A stretch of 64,000 nucleotides of DNA from Didemnitutus sp047777955 (GTDB lineage: Bacteria; Verrucomicrobiota; Verrucomicrobiia; Opitutales; Opitutaceae): NCBI RefSeq assembly GCF_047777955.1, contig NZ_CP180537.1, positions 2,604,001 to 2,668,000 of the forward strand. Reading direction: 5' to 3'. The notes beneath the pieces are model-generated. The model worked only from the letters and a program-made list of their open reading frames with translations. It was not told where the DNA came from and searched no databases. The first letter of the stretch is position 1. The number at the start of each line of letters is the position of its first letter. Positions 33,292 to 42,441 of this stretch are shown here, one piece after another. The position numbers and the translations under genes are program-made.

Positions 33292-34948
33292 TGCAGGGTG
33301 ATCCGGTAGGCGATGACGTCCGCGCAGGGAAACTGGGCAGGCTTTTCGATCACGAGCGCGTCGGCCTCCTGACGCCAGGCGACCGGCTCGGTCGAGCCGA
33401 CGAGGGAAATGGCGGCGATCTTCGCGCCATAAGGGGCGGCGGCGCCGAGCGCCTGCACGCGCACGGCGCGCTCGGGCAGCCGCAGGACGAACGCGTAGAG
33501 CGCGCCGCGATTGGTGGTGAAGCGGATGTCGTCCTGCGTGAACGGCAGCGGGCCATCGGCGCCGCGGCCGCGCGGGATCTGGGTGGGGCCTTCCCCGTAG
33601 ACCTTCCAGGGACGCGAGCCGAAGATACCCTCGCCGTTCACCTTGTTCCAGGCGGCGAGTCCCTGCAGGAAGGCGCGCTCGCGTTCGTCGATCGTGCCGT
33701 CGCCGCGAAGCGGGATGCTGAGGAGCAGCGTGCCGTTCTTGCTGACGACATCGACGAAGTTGCGCACGACCTGGGTGACGGTCTTGTAGGCGATGTCCCT
33801 CTGGTAGTGCCACTGGCCGATGCAGGTGCCGGTCTCGAACGGCAGTTCCTGGATGCCGCCGCTGCCGATGCTGCGCTCGAAGTCCTGCACGACCGCCGGG
33901 CGGCGTTCGGCGCGGAGGCCCTTCGCCGTAAGCACGGCGTCGAGTTTGCCGCCGTGGCGTGCGGCGTTGGCGTTGTAGAAATGCGCGGCGAGATCGAGGC
34001 CGGCCTGGCCGAGCGGCAGCTCGGTGTTGTCGAGGTAGAGGAAATCCGGCTGGTAGCGGTCGACCAGATCCTGGACGCGGAAGAACCAGTTGTCCGCGAA
34101 CTGCGGATCCCCCGGCGGCGGCTCCTCGGTCCAAGGCAGGTTGTGGGCGTCGTGCCAGGCGCGGAGCTCCTTCACCGTCGCGATCCCGTCGGGAATCACC
34201 ATGTCCGGCCGCGGGCGGCCGTAGAGATCCTGCGGGTCGAGACCGTCCCACCACCGCCCCTTGCCGTCCGCCTTCTTCAGGCGGAACGCATCGTAGCGCA
34301 CGCCCGCCTGCGGGCCCTCGGCGTCGTAGCCGTAGGCGGTCTGGAACCAGTGCCAGGTGTGCGACGAATGATTGGAGACGCCGAAGCGCAGGCCGTGCGC
34401 CCGCGCCGCCTTCGCCCACTCGCCGATGATGTCGCGCCGCGGCCCGACGTTGACGGAGTTCCAGGCGTGATAGCGCGAGGCGAAGGCATCGAAGTTGTCC
34501 TCGTGCGTCGCCATGGCCACGAAGTAGCGCGCGCCGGCGTCGACGTAGAGCTGCATCAGCGCGTCGGGATCCCAACGCTCGGCGGTCCAGCGGTGGATGA
34601 TCTCCATGAAACCGGTTTCCGACGGATGGCCGTAGGCGGCGACGTGGGCGGCGTATTGCTTGTGCCCCTGGAGATACATGGAGCGGGCATACCAGTCGCC
34701 CTGCTCGGGCACGCACTGCGGCCCCCAATGCGCCCAGATGCCGAGCTTCGCGTCGCGAAACCAGTCGGGACAGCGGTAGTTCGCGACGAGGGAATTCCAG
34801 GTCGGCGCGAAGGGCCCCGGTGCGATCGTGCGCTGCGCGGGCAACGGCTCGGCCGGCGGGATCGGCGCCGCCGCGACGCGGAGTCCGGCGAGGAGAAAAT
34901 GGCCAATGCCAACGCGCAGCCGCGCGGGCAGGTGTTCGATTGAGGCAT
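33288..34948 (-). pseudogene. GH29 alpha-L-fucosidase-like, N-terminal frameshift
   Basis: About 553 aa if one base is restored. The ATG at 34948 begins MPQSNTCPRGCALALAIF. The mature frame continues LLAGLRVAAAPIPPAE from the other phase, so a single missing base at about 34893-34900 splits the signal peptide. The body is intact GH29: CPDWFRDAKLGIWAHWGPQ, YFVAMATHEDNFD, FGVSNHSSHTW, and nucleophile Asp in PDFLYLDNTEL. A C-terminal beta domain with IPLRGDGTIDERE follows. Retaining alpha-fucosidase of the broad-specificity (GH29-A-like) kind. Either a real lesion or a sequencing deletion. Confidence 0.83.
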
Positions 34949-35125
34949 GGGGATAATGACCAACGCGACGGGTGGTCAGGGGTATGCCCGCGCGTCGCCA
35001 CTCTACTCCCCTGCACCGGAAAAGCTCCCGGAAAATACGCGAAAGAATCCGGGATCGTAAGGCGGCCGCCGCACCGGGGCGGACTTTCGACGCGCGGTGC
35101 GGCCGGTCCCGCTCGCGCTTCGCTG

Positions 35126-35818
35126 CTACTTCTGCCCGTAGTAGGCGCCGGGGCCGTGCTTGCGCTTGAAATGCTTGTTCAGCAGAGTGGGCTCGATCGT
35201 CTTCAGCCGCGGCTCGAGCGCGAGCGACATCAGCGCCAGGTGCGCGATGCATTCGACGGCCACGGCAACCTCGACCGCCTTTGCGACCGTCTTGCCCCAG
35301 GTGAACGGCGCGTGGCGGTTGACCAGCACGCCGGGCGAGTCGAGCGGATCGAGTTTGGCGAAGCGCTGGACGATCACGTTGCCGGTCTCCCACTCGTAGG
35401 CGCCGCCGCCGATCTCCTGCGCGGTCATCTTCCGGGTGACGGGGATGTTGCCGTAAAAATAGTCGGCGTGCGTCGTGCCGAAGATCGGGATCTCGCGGCC
35501 GGCCTGGGCGAACGCCGTCGCGTGCGACGAGTGCGTGTGCACCACGCCGCCGATCTCGCGGAAAGCGAGGAACAGCCGGCGATGCGTCGGCGTATCCGAC
35601 GACGGATTGAGTCTCCCCTCGACGATCTTCCCGTCGAGGTCGACCAGCACCATGTCCTGCGGCCGGAGCTCGGCATAGGCCACCCCGCTCGGCTTGATGG
35701 CGAAGATGCCCTTCGCGCGGTCGATCGCGCTGGCGTTGCCGAACGTGAGGTTGATGAGCCCGTGCTGCGGCAGGGCGAGGTTGGCTTCGTAGGCTTCGCG
35801 TTTGAGTTCAGTGAGCAT
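35126..35818 (-). CDS. araD: L-ribulose-5-phosphate 4-epimerase
   Basis: A 230-aa class II aldolase-fold enzyme, the same length as E. coli AraD. Motifs: LINLTFGNASAIDR, FAIKPSGVAY, VVHTHSSHATAFAQAGREIP with Zn-binding His residues, GTTHADYFYG and VLVNRHAPFTWG. Converts L-ribulose-5-phosphate to D-xylulose-5-phosphate, the last step of the arabinose pathway. The ATG at 35818 gives the canonical start; the frame remains open to 35839. It lies downstream of araA across a 95-bp gap that holds a palindromic repeat. The 177-bp gap between it and GH29 holds nothing I recognise. Confidence 0.94.
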   Translation of the reverse strand: MLTELKREAYEANLALPQHGLINLTFGNASAIDRAKGIFAIKPSGVAYAELRPQDMVLVDLDGKIVEGRLNPSSDTPTHRRLFLAFREIGGVVHTHSSHATAFAQAGREIPIFGTTHADYFYGNIPVTRKMTAQEIGGGAYEWETGNVIVQRFAKLDPLDSPGVLVNRHAPFTWGKTVAKAVEVAVAVECIAHLALMSLALEPRLKTIEPTLLNKHFKRKHGPGAYYGQK

Positions 35819-35833
35819 GGGAATCTTCGTTTG

Positions 35834-35904
35834 AACCACAACGGCACGGAGGACGCAGAGAAATCTTAAAACCGCTACTCCGTGCTCTCCGTGCCTCTGT
35901 GGTT
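35834..35904. repeat. Palindromic AACCAC...GTGGTT extragenic repeat between araA and araD
   Basis: An imperfect inverted repeat: AACCACAACGGCACGGAGGA on the left and CTCCGTGCCTCTGTGGTT on the right, with a short A/T-rich centre. Similar 'ACCACAGAGGCACGGAG' palindromes are widely dispersed between genes in many GC-rich bacterial genomes. It sits in the middle of an operon, where it might affect mRNA processing or stability. Confidence 0.7.
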
Positions 35905-35913
35905 ACGACGAAA

Positions 35914-37434
35914 TCAGGCGCGGAAACCGCTGGCGAGGTGGTAGTAGACCTCGTTGTTGCGGAGGTCCTGCTTCAGCTGCGGGAGCGTCGTGTCGGCATT
36001 GATGTGGACGGTCTCGATGCCGGCGATCACCGCAAAATCCTCGAGCATCTCGCTCGTCACGCTGTAGCTGTAGCCGGTGTGATGCGCGCCACCGGCGTAG
36101 ATCCACGCCGCGCACGCGGTCTTGAAGTCCGGCTTGCACTCCCATACCGCGCGCGCGACCGGGAGCTTCGGCAGCGCCGGCGGTTTCACCGCGGCGACCT
36201 CGTTGATCACGAGACGGAACCGGTTGCCGAGGTCGACGAGCGAGGCGTTCAGCGCCGGACCGGCGGGAGCGTTGAAGACCAGGCGCACCGGGTCCTCCTT
36301 GCCGCCGATGCCGAGCGGATGGACCTCGACCGCGACCTTGCCGGCGGCGATCGACGGACAGATCTCGAGCATGTGCGCGCCGAGCACCTGATGGCCCTTC
36401 GGCGACAGGTGATACGTGTAGTCCTCCATGAACGAGGTGCCGCCGGGGAGGTCCGCGCCCATCACCTTCATGGCGCGGACGAGCGCGGCGGTCTTCCAGT
36501 CGCCCTCGCCACCGAAGCCGTAGCCCATGCCCATCAGGCGCTGCGTGGCCATGCCGGGGAGCTGGCGCAAGCCGTGCAGGTCCTCGAAGGTGTCGGTGAA
36601 GCCCTTGTAGCCGCCTTCCTCGAGGAAGGCGCGCATGCCGAGCTCGAGGCGCGCGCTGTAGCGCAGCTCCTCGTGGCGCTTGCCGCCGGTGCGCAGCTCC
36701 TTCGCGACCGCGTAGGTCTGTTCGTATTCGTCGCAGAGCGCGTCGACGGCCTTCTTGTCGATGCCGGCCTCGGAGACCTTCGCGACGAGGTCGCCGATGC
36801 CGTGCGTGTTGACGGCAAAGCCGAATTTCATCTCGGCGGAAACCTTGTCACCGTCCGTCACCGCGACCTGGCGCATGTTGTCGCCGAAGCGCACGAACCT
36901 CGCGCCCTGCCAGTCGTGCCAGCCGCGCACCGCGCGCATCCAGGCGCCGATGCGGTCCTGCACCTCGGTGTCGCTCCAGTGGCCGACGACCACCTTGCGG
37001 CCGAGGCGGAGGCGCGTGTGGATGAATCCCGCCTCGCGGTCGCCGTGCGCCGCCTGGTTGAGGTTCATGAAATCCATGTCGATCGCGCCCCACGGCAGGT
37101 CGCGGTTGAACTGCGTGTGCAGGTGCAGGAACGGCTTCTTCAGCGCGGTCAGGCCGCGGATCCACATCTTCGACGGCGAGAAGGTGTGCATCCAGAGGAC
37201 GAGGCCGCCGCAGTTTGCGTCGGCATTGGCGGCGAGCATCACGTTCGTGATCTCGTCGGGCGTGGTCAGCAGGGCCTTGAACTTGAGCGGCAGCGGGAGG
37301 CGCTTGGATTTCGCCAGGCCATCGACGACGGCCTGGGCGTTGGCGGCGACCTGCTGGAGCGGGCCGGGGCCGTAGAGATGCTGCGAACCGCACACGAACC
37401 AGATTTCGGGAGTGGAGAGATGGGCGATGGACAT
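35914..37434 (-). CDS. araA: L-arabinose isomerase
   Basis: A 506-aa enzyme (E. coli AraA is 500 aa). Motifs: EIWFVCGSQHLYGP at the N-terminus, LVLWMHTFSPSKMWIRGL, LHLHTQFNRDLPWGAIDMDF, GYGFGGEGDWKTAALVRAM with the catalytic Glu, and FMEDYTYHLSPKG. AHHTGYSYSVTSEMLEDFA near the end carries metal-binding residues. Converts L-arabinose to L-ribulose in the cytosol. Lies between araB and araD on the same strand. Confidence 0.96.
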   Translation of the reverse strand: MSIAHLSTPEIWFVCGSQHLYGPGPLQQVAANAQAVVDGLAKSKRLPLPLKFKALLTTPDEITNVMLAANADANCGGLVLWMHTFSPSKMWIRGLTALKKPFLHLHTQFNRDLPWGAIDMDFMNLNQAAHGDREAGFIHTRLRLGRKVVVGHWSDTEVQDRIGAWMRAVRGWHDWQGARFVRFGDNMRQVAVTDGDKVSAEMKFGFAVNTHGIGDLVAKVSEAGIDKKAVDALCDEYEQTYAVAKELRTGGKRHEELRYSARLELGMRAFLEEGGYKGFTDTFEDLHGLRQLPGMATQRLMGMGYGFGGEGDWKTAALVRAMKVMGADLPGGTSFMEDYTYHLSPKGHQVLGAHMLEICPSIAAGKVAVEVHPLGIGGKEDPVRLVFNAPAGPALNASLVDLGNRFRLVINEVAAVKPPALPKLPVARAVWECKPDFKTACAAWIYAGGAHHTGYSYSVTSEMLEDFAVIAGIETVHINADTTLPQLKQDLRNNEVYYHLASGFRA

Positions 37435-37445
37435 GGGACGAGGAA

Positions 37446-37474
37446 GTTGAGAGTTGAGGGCTGAGAGTTGAGAG
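37446..37474. repeat. GTTGAGAG-type simple repeat upstream of araA
   Basis: A 29-nt run of GTTGAGA/GTTGAGG/GCTGAGA units lying 12 bp upstream of the araA start codon. It differs at one base from the run inside the GH42 gene at 1465-1494. Confidence 0.7.
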
Positions 37475-37505
37475 CGACGGAGAGCGAAAGGTGGAGTAGT
37501 TCATT

Positions 37506-37586
37506 GTCGGGCGGGGTCTCCGACCCCCGCCGCGAAGGCGTTAACGCGCTCGTGAAACGGCGGGGTTCGGAGACCCCGCGCGACAG
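37506..37586. repeat. 28-bp near-perfect inverted repeat between araB and araA
   Basis: Left arm TGTCGGGCGGGGTCTCCGAC (and on to 37533) and right arm GTTCGGAGACCCCGCGCGAC (ending about 37586) match at about 26 of 28 positions around a 25-nt centre containing GTTAAC. The right arm ends beside the araB stop codon. The GGGGTCTCCGACCCC core looks like a dispersed extragenic palindrome. As RNA it would be a very stable hairpin and could partly terminate transcription or protect the transcript end. Confidence 0.75.
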
Positions 37587-37587
37587 A

Positions 37588-39258
37588 TCAGGCGTGCGCG
37601 GATTCCTTGATCGTGAGGAGCTCCTTCATCACGCCGGAGAGGTCGGCGGACTTGTTCCGGCCGCCGAGGCTGTCGTGGAGCTGGCGGTAGAGGACGTAAA
37701 GCTGGTCGTAGGTCTTCGCCGCGGCCTTGCGCGGCCTGTAGGCGACCTGCTTGAGCGAGGTCATCCGGCGCTGCGCGGTCGGAAAATCCGGGTGCGCCCC
37801 GGCGAGCACGGCGGCGCTGACGGCCGAGCCGAGCGCGCAGGCCTGCGACGAACCGGCCACGAGCATGGTGCAGCCGGTGATGTCGGCGTAGATCTGCATC
37901 AGCAGCGGGTTCTTCTCCGCGATGCCGCCGGCGCAGACGACGCGGTCGATCGGCACGCCGTATTCGCGGATGCGCTCGATGATCGCGCGGGCGCCGAAGG
38001 CCGTCGCCTCGATCAGGGCGCGGTAGATTTCCGCCGGGGTCGTGTAGAGCGTCTGGCCGACGAGGAGGCCGGTGAGGCGCTGGTCGACGAGGATGGTGCG
38101 GTTGCCGTTGTTCCAGTCGAGCGCGAGCAGGCCGCTCTGTCCCGGCGCGAGCTTCGCTGCCGCGGCGGTGAGCGCGGCGTGGAGCTTCGCGTCCTGGAGC
38201 ACGCCCTCGACGAACCACTTGAAGATGTCGCCCACGGCGCTCTGGCCGGCCTCGATGCCGTAGAAACCCGGCAGGATCGCGCCCTTGACGATGCCGCAGA
38301 TGCCCGGGATGTCCGGCACGGTCTTCGCCGCGGAGACCACGCCGCAATCGCAGGTCGAGGTGCCGATCACCTTCACCAGCGTGCCCTCCGCCACGCCGCA
38401 GCCGATGGCGCCGTAGTGGACGTCAAACTCGCCGATCGCGATCGGGATACCCGCGGGCAAGCCGAGGATCTTCGCCGACTCGGGGGACAGCTTGCCGGCG
38501 GACTCGCTGGCGTCGTGCGCCTTTTCGTAGAGCCGGTCGCGCAGGTCAGCAAGCCGCGGGTCGAGCAGCGCGAGGAATTCCTTGTCCGGCAGGCCGCCCC
38601 ACTCTTCCGCGTAGAGCGCCTTGTGTCCGGCCGCGCAGACGCCGCGCTTCACGGCGCGCGGATCGGTCACGCCCGCCAGCACCGAGGGAATCCAGTCGCA
38701 CAGCTCCACCCAGGAATACGCCGCCGCGAACACCTTCGGATCGACGTTGAGGCAGTGCCAGAGCTTGGCCCAGAACCACTCGGAGGAATACGTGTTGCCG
38801 CACTTGGCGATGAAGTGCGGGCGGTGCTGCGCGGCCAGTGCGGTGATCTGCGCCGCCTCGCGCCAGCTGGTGTGGTCCTTCCACAGCCAGCACTGGGCGT
38901 TCAGGTTCTTCGCCCACTTCCGGTCCAGCGCCAGCGGCACGTTGCGCGCGTCGACCGGGATCGGACTCGAGCCGGTGGTGTCGACGCCGAGGCCGACGAC
39001 CTGCGCCGCGGAAAATCCGCGCTGCTTCCGCGCCTGCGCCAGCGCGCCCTTCACCGACTTCTCCAGGCCGAACAGGTAGTCGCCCGGATGCTGGCGCGCG
39101 ACGTTGTGGTCGCGGGCGTCGAGCAGCACGCCCTGGCGGCCGCTGGGATAGTTCACGACGCAGGAACCGAACTCCCTGCCGTCGCGACAGCGCACGACGA
39201 GCGCGCGCACGGAATTGGTGCCGTAGTCGATGCCGATCGAGAAAACGTCTTGGGCCAT
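37588..39258 (-). CDS. araB: L-ribulokinase
   Basis: A 556-aa FGGY-family kinase, near the 566 aa of E. coli AraB. Motifs: IGIDYGTNSVRALVV (phosphate-binding loop), GVDTTGSSPIPVD, WLWKDHTSW, FDVHYGAIGCGV, VIGTSTCDCGV and VCAGGIAEKNPLLMQIYADI, the FGGY signature region. Phosphorylates L-ribulose from AraA. First gene of the minus-strand arabinose operon, divergent from the LacI-family gene. The palindrome at 39318-39330 lies 60 bp upstream of its start. Confidence 0.94.
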   Translation of the reverse strand: MAQDVFSIGIDYGTNSVRALVVRCRDGREFGSCVVNYPSGRQGVLLDARDHNVARQHPGDYLFGLEKSVKGALAQARKQRGFSAAQVVGLGVDTTGSSPIPVDARNVPLALDRKWAKNLNAQCWLWKDHTSWREAAQITALAAQHRPHFIAKCGNTYSSEWFWAKLWHCLNVDPKVFAAAYSWVELCDWIPSVLAGVTDPRAVKRGVCAAGHKALYAEEWGGLPDKEFLALLDPRLADLRDRLYEKAHDASESAGKLSPESAKILGLPAGIPIAIGEFDVHYGAIGCGVAEGTLVKVIGTSTCDCGVVSAAKTVPDIPGICGIVKGAILPGFYGIEAGQSAVGDIFKWFVEGVLQDAKLHAALTAAAAKLAPGQSGLLALDWNNGNRTILVDQRLTGLLVGQTLYTTPAEIYRALIEATAFGARAIIERIREYGVPIDRVVCAGGIAEKNPLLMQIYADITGCTMLVAGSSQACALGSAVSAAVLAGAHPDFPTAQRRMTSLKQVAYRPRKAAAKTYDQLYVLYRQLHDSLGGRNKSADLSGVMKELLTIKESAHA

Positions 39259-39317
39259 GGGGAAAGGACAGCCTCGCAAGCCTAGCACGCCACCCCGGCG
39301 GCGCGAACGCCCCGGCA

Positions 39318-39330
39318 CTTGACCGTCAAG
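39318..39330. promoter_or_regulatory. Candidate LacI-family operator, CTTGACCGTCAAG
   Basis: A perfect 13-bp palindrome (CTTGAC-C-GTCAAG) in the 97-bp gap between divergent araB and the LacI-family gene. Odd-centred perfect palindromes in a divergent promoter are typical LacI/GalR operators. Likely controls both directions. Confidence 0.55.
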
Positions 39331-39355
39331 CCCCGGCCGGTAGCGTCGCCGGCGC

Positions 39356-40420
39356 ATGGCCTCCGTCACGATGGCGACGATCGCGCGCGAGCTGAAGGTG
39401 TCGAAAAACACCGTTTCGCTCGCGCTGCGCCACGATCCCCAGATCCCGCCCGCCACGCGCGCGCGGGTCCATGCCGCCGCGCAGCGGCTCGGCTACGCCC
39501 GCAACCCCGTCGTCGCGCACCTCATGGCCGAGCTGCGCAAGCAGGCGCACGGCCGTTCCAAGCACACGCTCGCCGTGCTCAACGCGCACCGGGAGCGCGA
39601 CGCCTTCCGGACCCACCCGACCATCCCCACCTACGTCGCCGGCATCCGGCGCCGGGCGGAGGCCCAGGGCTACGGCATCGACGAATTCTGGCTGCACGAC
39701 CCGCAGCTCGACGGCCCGCGCCTCAACCGCATCCTCCGTGCCCGCGGCATCCGCGGGGTGATCGTGGTCGGCCTGATGGAGGAGAACCGGTTACCCGAGC
39801 GCTTCGCCAGCACCTGGCGCGCGCATACGTGCGTCGTCACCGGCGTGCGCACGCACGAGCCGACGCTGTCGTTCTGCTGCGTCGATCACCACGCACTCGT
39901 GCTCCAAGCGTGCGAACGCGCCCTCGCGCTCGGTTACCGTCGCCCCGCCCTCGTGATCGACGAGCGCATCGACCGCCTCGTCGAGGGTCGCTTCACCTCC
40001 GGCATGATGATCGGACAACTCGCCCTGCCCGCGCGCGACCGCGTGCCGGCCTTCACCGCCGTCGAGGCGGCGCGCGGCGACCCGCGCGAGTTCTACGCCT
40101 GGCTCGATCGCGAGAAGCCCGACGTGGTGTTCACGCTCTACCGTTTCGTGCGCCGGCTCATCGAGGCGCGCGGGGTGAAGATTCCCCGCGACCTCGGCCT
40201 GCTCCAGCTCGAGCGCCGCGCCGGGGACCGCGACTGGGCCGGGATGGACCAGCACAACGACCGCACCGGCGAGGCCGCCGTGGACATGGTCATCAGCCAC
40301 CTCCACAACAACGAGTGCGGCGTGCCGGAGTTTCCACGCGCGACGCTCATCGGCGCCTCTTGGCAGCCGGGCAAGACGCTGCGGCGCGTGCGGCGGGGCG
40401 CGGCGAAGGCGTCGGCTTAG
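39356..40420 (+). CDS. LacI/GalR-family transcriptional regulator
   Basis: A 354-aa protein. N-terminal LacI helix-turn-helix: VTMATIARELKVSKNTVSLA, RHDPQIPPATRARVHAAAQR, LGYARNP. The hinge is followed by a type-1 periplasmic-binding-fold effector domain (about 70-340: HTLAVLNAHRERD, GIRGVIVVGLMEENRL, RRPALVIDERID). It probably controls the araB-araA-araD-GH29-GH106 unit, from which it diverges. Its stop overlaps that of the convergent BASS symporter gene by 4 bp. Confidence 0.92.
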   Translation: MASVTMATIARELKVSKNTVSLALRHDPQIPPATRARVHAAAQRLGYARNPVVAHLMAELRKQAHGRSKHTLAVLNAHRERDAFRTHPTIPTYVAGIRRRAEAQGYGIDEFWLHDPQLDGPRLNRILRARGIRGVIVVGLMEENRLPERFASTWRAHTCVVTGVRTHEPTLSFCCVDHHALVLQACERALALGYRRPALVIDERIDRLVEGRFTSGMMIGQLALPARDRVPAFTAVEAARGDPREFYAWLDREKPDVVFTLYRFVRRLIEARGVKIPRDLGLLQLERRAGDRDWAGMDQHNDRTGEAAVDMVISHLHNNECGVPEFPRATLIGASWQPGKTLRRVRRGAAKASA

Positions 40421-41715
40421 CTCCGCTCCGGAGCGGGCGGCGGCGCGTCGTCCGGCGGGCGCTTGTGCCAGAAGTTGGCGAGGATCGAGCCGGAGATGTT
40501 CATCCACGGGCTGAAAATCGCGGGCGCGAGGCCGACCGTGCCGAGCTTGCCCATCGCGCCGGCGAGACCGGAGGCCATGCCGCCATTCTGCAGGCCGACC
40601 TCGAAGGCGACCGAGCGCGCCGAGCTCTTGTCGAGCCCCGCGGCGCGGCTGAGCCAGTAGCCGAAGAAGTAGCCGGCGGCGTTGTGGATCACCGAGGCCA
40701 CGAAGAGCAGCGCGCCGACCTTGAGCAGATTGTCGCGCCCCGCCGCGGTCGTCACCGTCGTGAAGTAGACGATGCCCGCCATCGAGAAGCGCGGCATCCA
40801 GGCGTCGAGCTTCGGCAGCAGCCGCGTGAGCTGGTGATAGGCGACGCCGACCGGGATCGACGCAAGCAGGAAGCCCGCGAGCTCGAGCGCGAGCTGCGCG
40901 TTGGCCGGCCAGGCCGCGACCGTCGCGCTGTCGTGCGCGAGGAAGATGCCGACCACGACCGCGGCCGCGCCGAGCTGGGCGGCGATCCACGGGCGGTAGC
41001 GGCCCGGGCCGACGTGCTTCAGGTGATCGTGGATCAGCGCGGCGGCGATCGGGACGATGACGATCTTGATGATCTCGATCATCATGTTGAGGAACTTCAC
41101 TTCGACCAGCGTGCCCGCGAGCAGCTTCATCAACAGCGGCGTCATGAACGGCGCGACGAGGGTCGTGATCGCCGTCACCGTCACCGACAGCACGAGGTTC
41201 GAGCGCGCGAGATAGGCCATGACGTTCGACGCGAGGCCGCTCGAGCAGGAGCCGATGAGGATGATGCCGGCGGCGATTTCCGGCGGAAAGGCGAAGAGCT
41301 TGGTCAGCGCAAAGCCCACCAGCGGCATGACCGAGAAGTGGCAGACGATGCCCACCAGCACGCCGCGGGGCGTTTTCACCACGCCGGAGAAATCGTGCAG
41401 GCTCATCTGCGTGCCCATGCCGAACATCACCGTCTGGATGACGAGCAGGATGAGCCACTTGTTGCGCAGATCGAAGTCGCCCACCTTGAGAAACGCGTTC
41501 GGGTAGAGCATCGCCGCGACGACGGCGGCGACGATCCAGGCGGTGAACTGGTAACCCTTGAGCGACGGCACGGCGCCGAGACCGATGGCCAGCGCCACCG
41601 CGGCGAGCGCGGCGGCGGGCGACCACAGGGCGGAGTAGCCGAGCGCCAGACCGGCCAGGACGACGAGGAAGGACGCCGCGGCGACGCCGAGGCAGAGTTT
41701 GCGGAAAGCGAGCAT
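40417..41715 (-). CDS. Bile acid:sodium symporter (BASS)-family transporter
   Basis: A 432-aa inner-membrane protein with about ten hydrophobic segments. Family features: VIQTVMFGMGTQMSLHDFSG, HFSVMPLVGFALTKLFAFPP, GIILIGSCSSGLASNVMAYL, and AFEVGLQNGGMASGLAGAMG, the second BASS signature with its conserved Glu and Gln. Members move organic or keto acids with Na+. Last gene of the operon that includes the RuBisCO-like protein, 64 bp after the racemase-like gene. Its cargo could be an acid sugar used by those enzymes, which is inference. Confidence 0.87.
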   Translation of the reverse strand: MLAFRKLCLGVAAASFLVVLAGLALGYSALWSPAAALAAVALAIGLGAVPSLKGYQFTAWIVAAVVAAMLYPNAFLKVGDFDLRNKWLILLVIQTVMFGMGTQMSLHDFSGVVKTPRGVLVGIVCHFSVMPLVGFALTKLFAFPPEIAAGIILIGSCSSGLASNVMAYLARSNLVLSVTVTAITTLVAPFMTPLLMKLLAGTLVEVKFLNMMIEIIKIVIVPIAAALIHDHLKHVGPGRYRPWIAAQLGAAAVVVGIFLAHDSATVAAWPANAQLALELAGFLLASIPVGVAYHQLTRLLPKLDAWMPRFSMAGIVYFTTVTTAAGRDNLLKVGALLFVASVIHNAAGYFFGYWLSRAAGLDKSSARSVAFEVGLQNGGMASGLAGAMGKLGTVGLAPAIFSPWMNISGSILANFWHKRPPDDAPPPAPERS

Positions 41716-41779
41716 GGGGTAGACGGGGTGACGGTGACGCGGCGAACCGACCGCTTCGCCGGCCGGCGGGACGCCGGCG

Positions 41780-42441
41780 TTAGGCGAGCAGCGGCGCGAG
41801 GTGCGCGATGGCGAGCGGCGGGCTGGCGAGGATCGGGATGCGGCGGTCCTCCGGGGAAGCGTGTCGACGACGCGCGCCATCGAGGCCTGCGCGAGGACGA
41901 TGACATCGACCTGCGACGCGAGAGCGCGCAGCGCGGCGGCCACGAGCGTGTCGTGCTTCGCGGCGTCGCCGGACATGAGCGCCTCGAACGCGCCTTCGAC
42001 GAGCACGGCGGTGAGTTCGATCGTCTTGCCGGCCACCGCGGCGCGGCGCTGCACGAGGTCCTTGGTGGGATTGAGCGTGGTCGGCAGCGTGGCGATGACC
42101 CCGATGCGTTTCCCCGTCTGCACGGCCTGATCGGCCATCGGCTGATCGACGCGCAACACCGGCACGGCGGAAAACGCCGCCGAGGCCTCGACTGCGGGTC
42201 CGATCGACGAACAGGTCACGAGCACGTAGTCCGCCCCACCCGCCTCGGCCGAGGTGATGTAGGCCTGCACACGCCGCGCGATGTCGGCGGTGAGGCTGCC
42301 CTTGGCGCCGATGGCGCGCACGAGGCTGTCGTCGACGATGTTGAAGGTGTCGACGTTCGGCAGTTGCGCCTTGCACAGCTGTTGGAAGACCGGGACGAGC
42401 GTCGCGGAGGTGTGAACGAGAGCGAGCGTCTTGCGTTTCAT
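41780..42441 (-). pseudogene. Asp/Glu/hydantoin-racemase-superfamily protein, C-terminal frameshift
   Basis: About 220 aa if one base is restored. N-terminal LALVHTSATLVPVFQQL and DYVLVTCSSIGPAVEAS carry the first conserved Cys. The usual second Cys position reads VIVLAQASMARVVDTL, with Ala. The frame breaks in a CCCC run at about 41853-41856. Beyond it the other phase supplies PEDRRIPILASPPLAIAHL, a natural family ending. Single-Cys relatives such as arylmalonate decarboxylase are not racemases. It overlaps the DUF1537 kinase gene by 4 bp (ATGA). The reaction is unknown. Confidence 0.75.
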
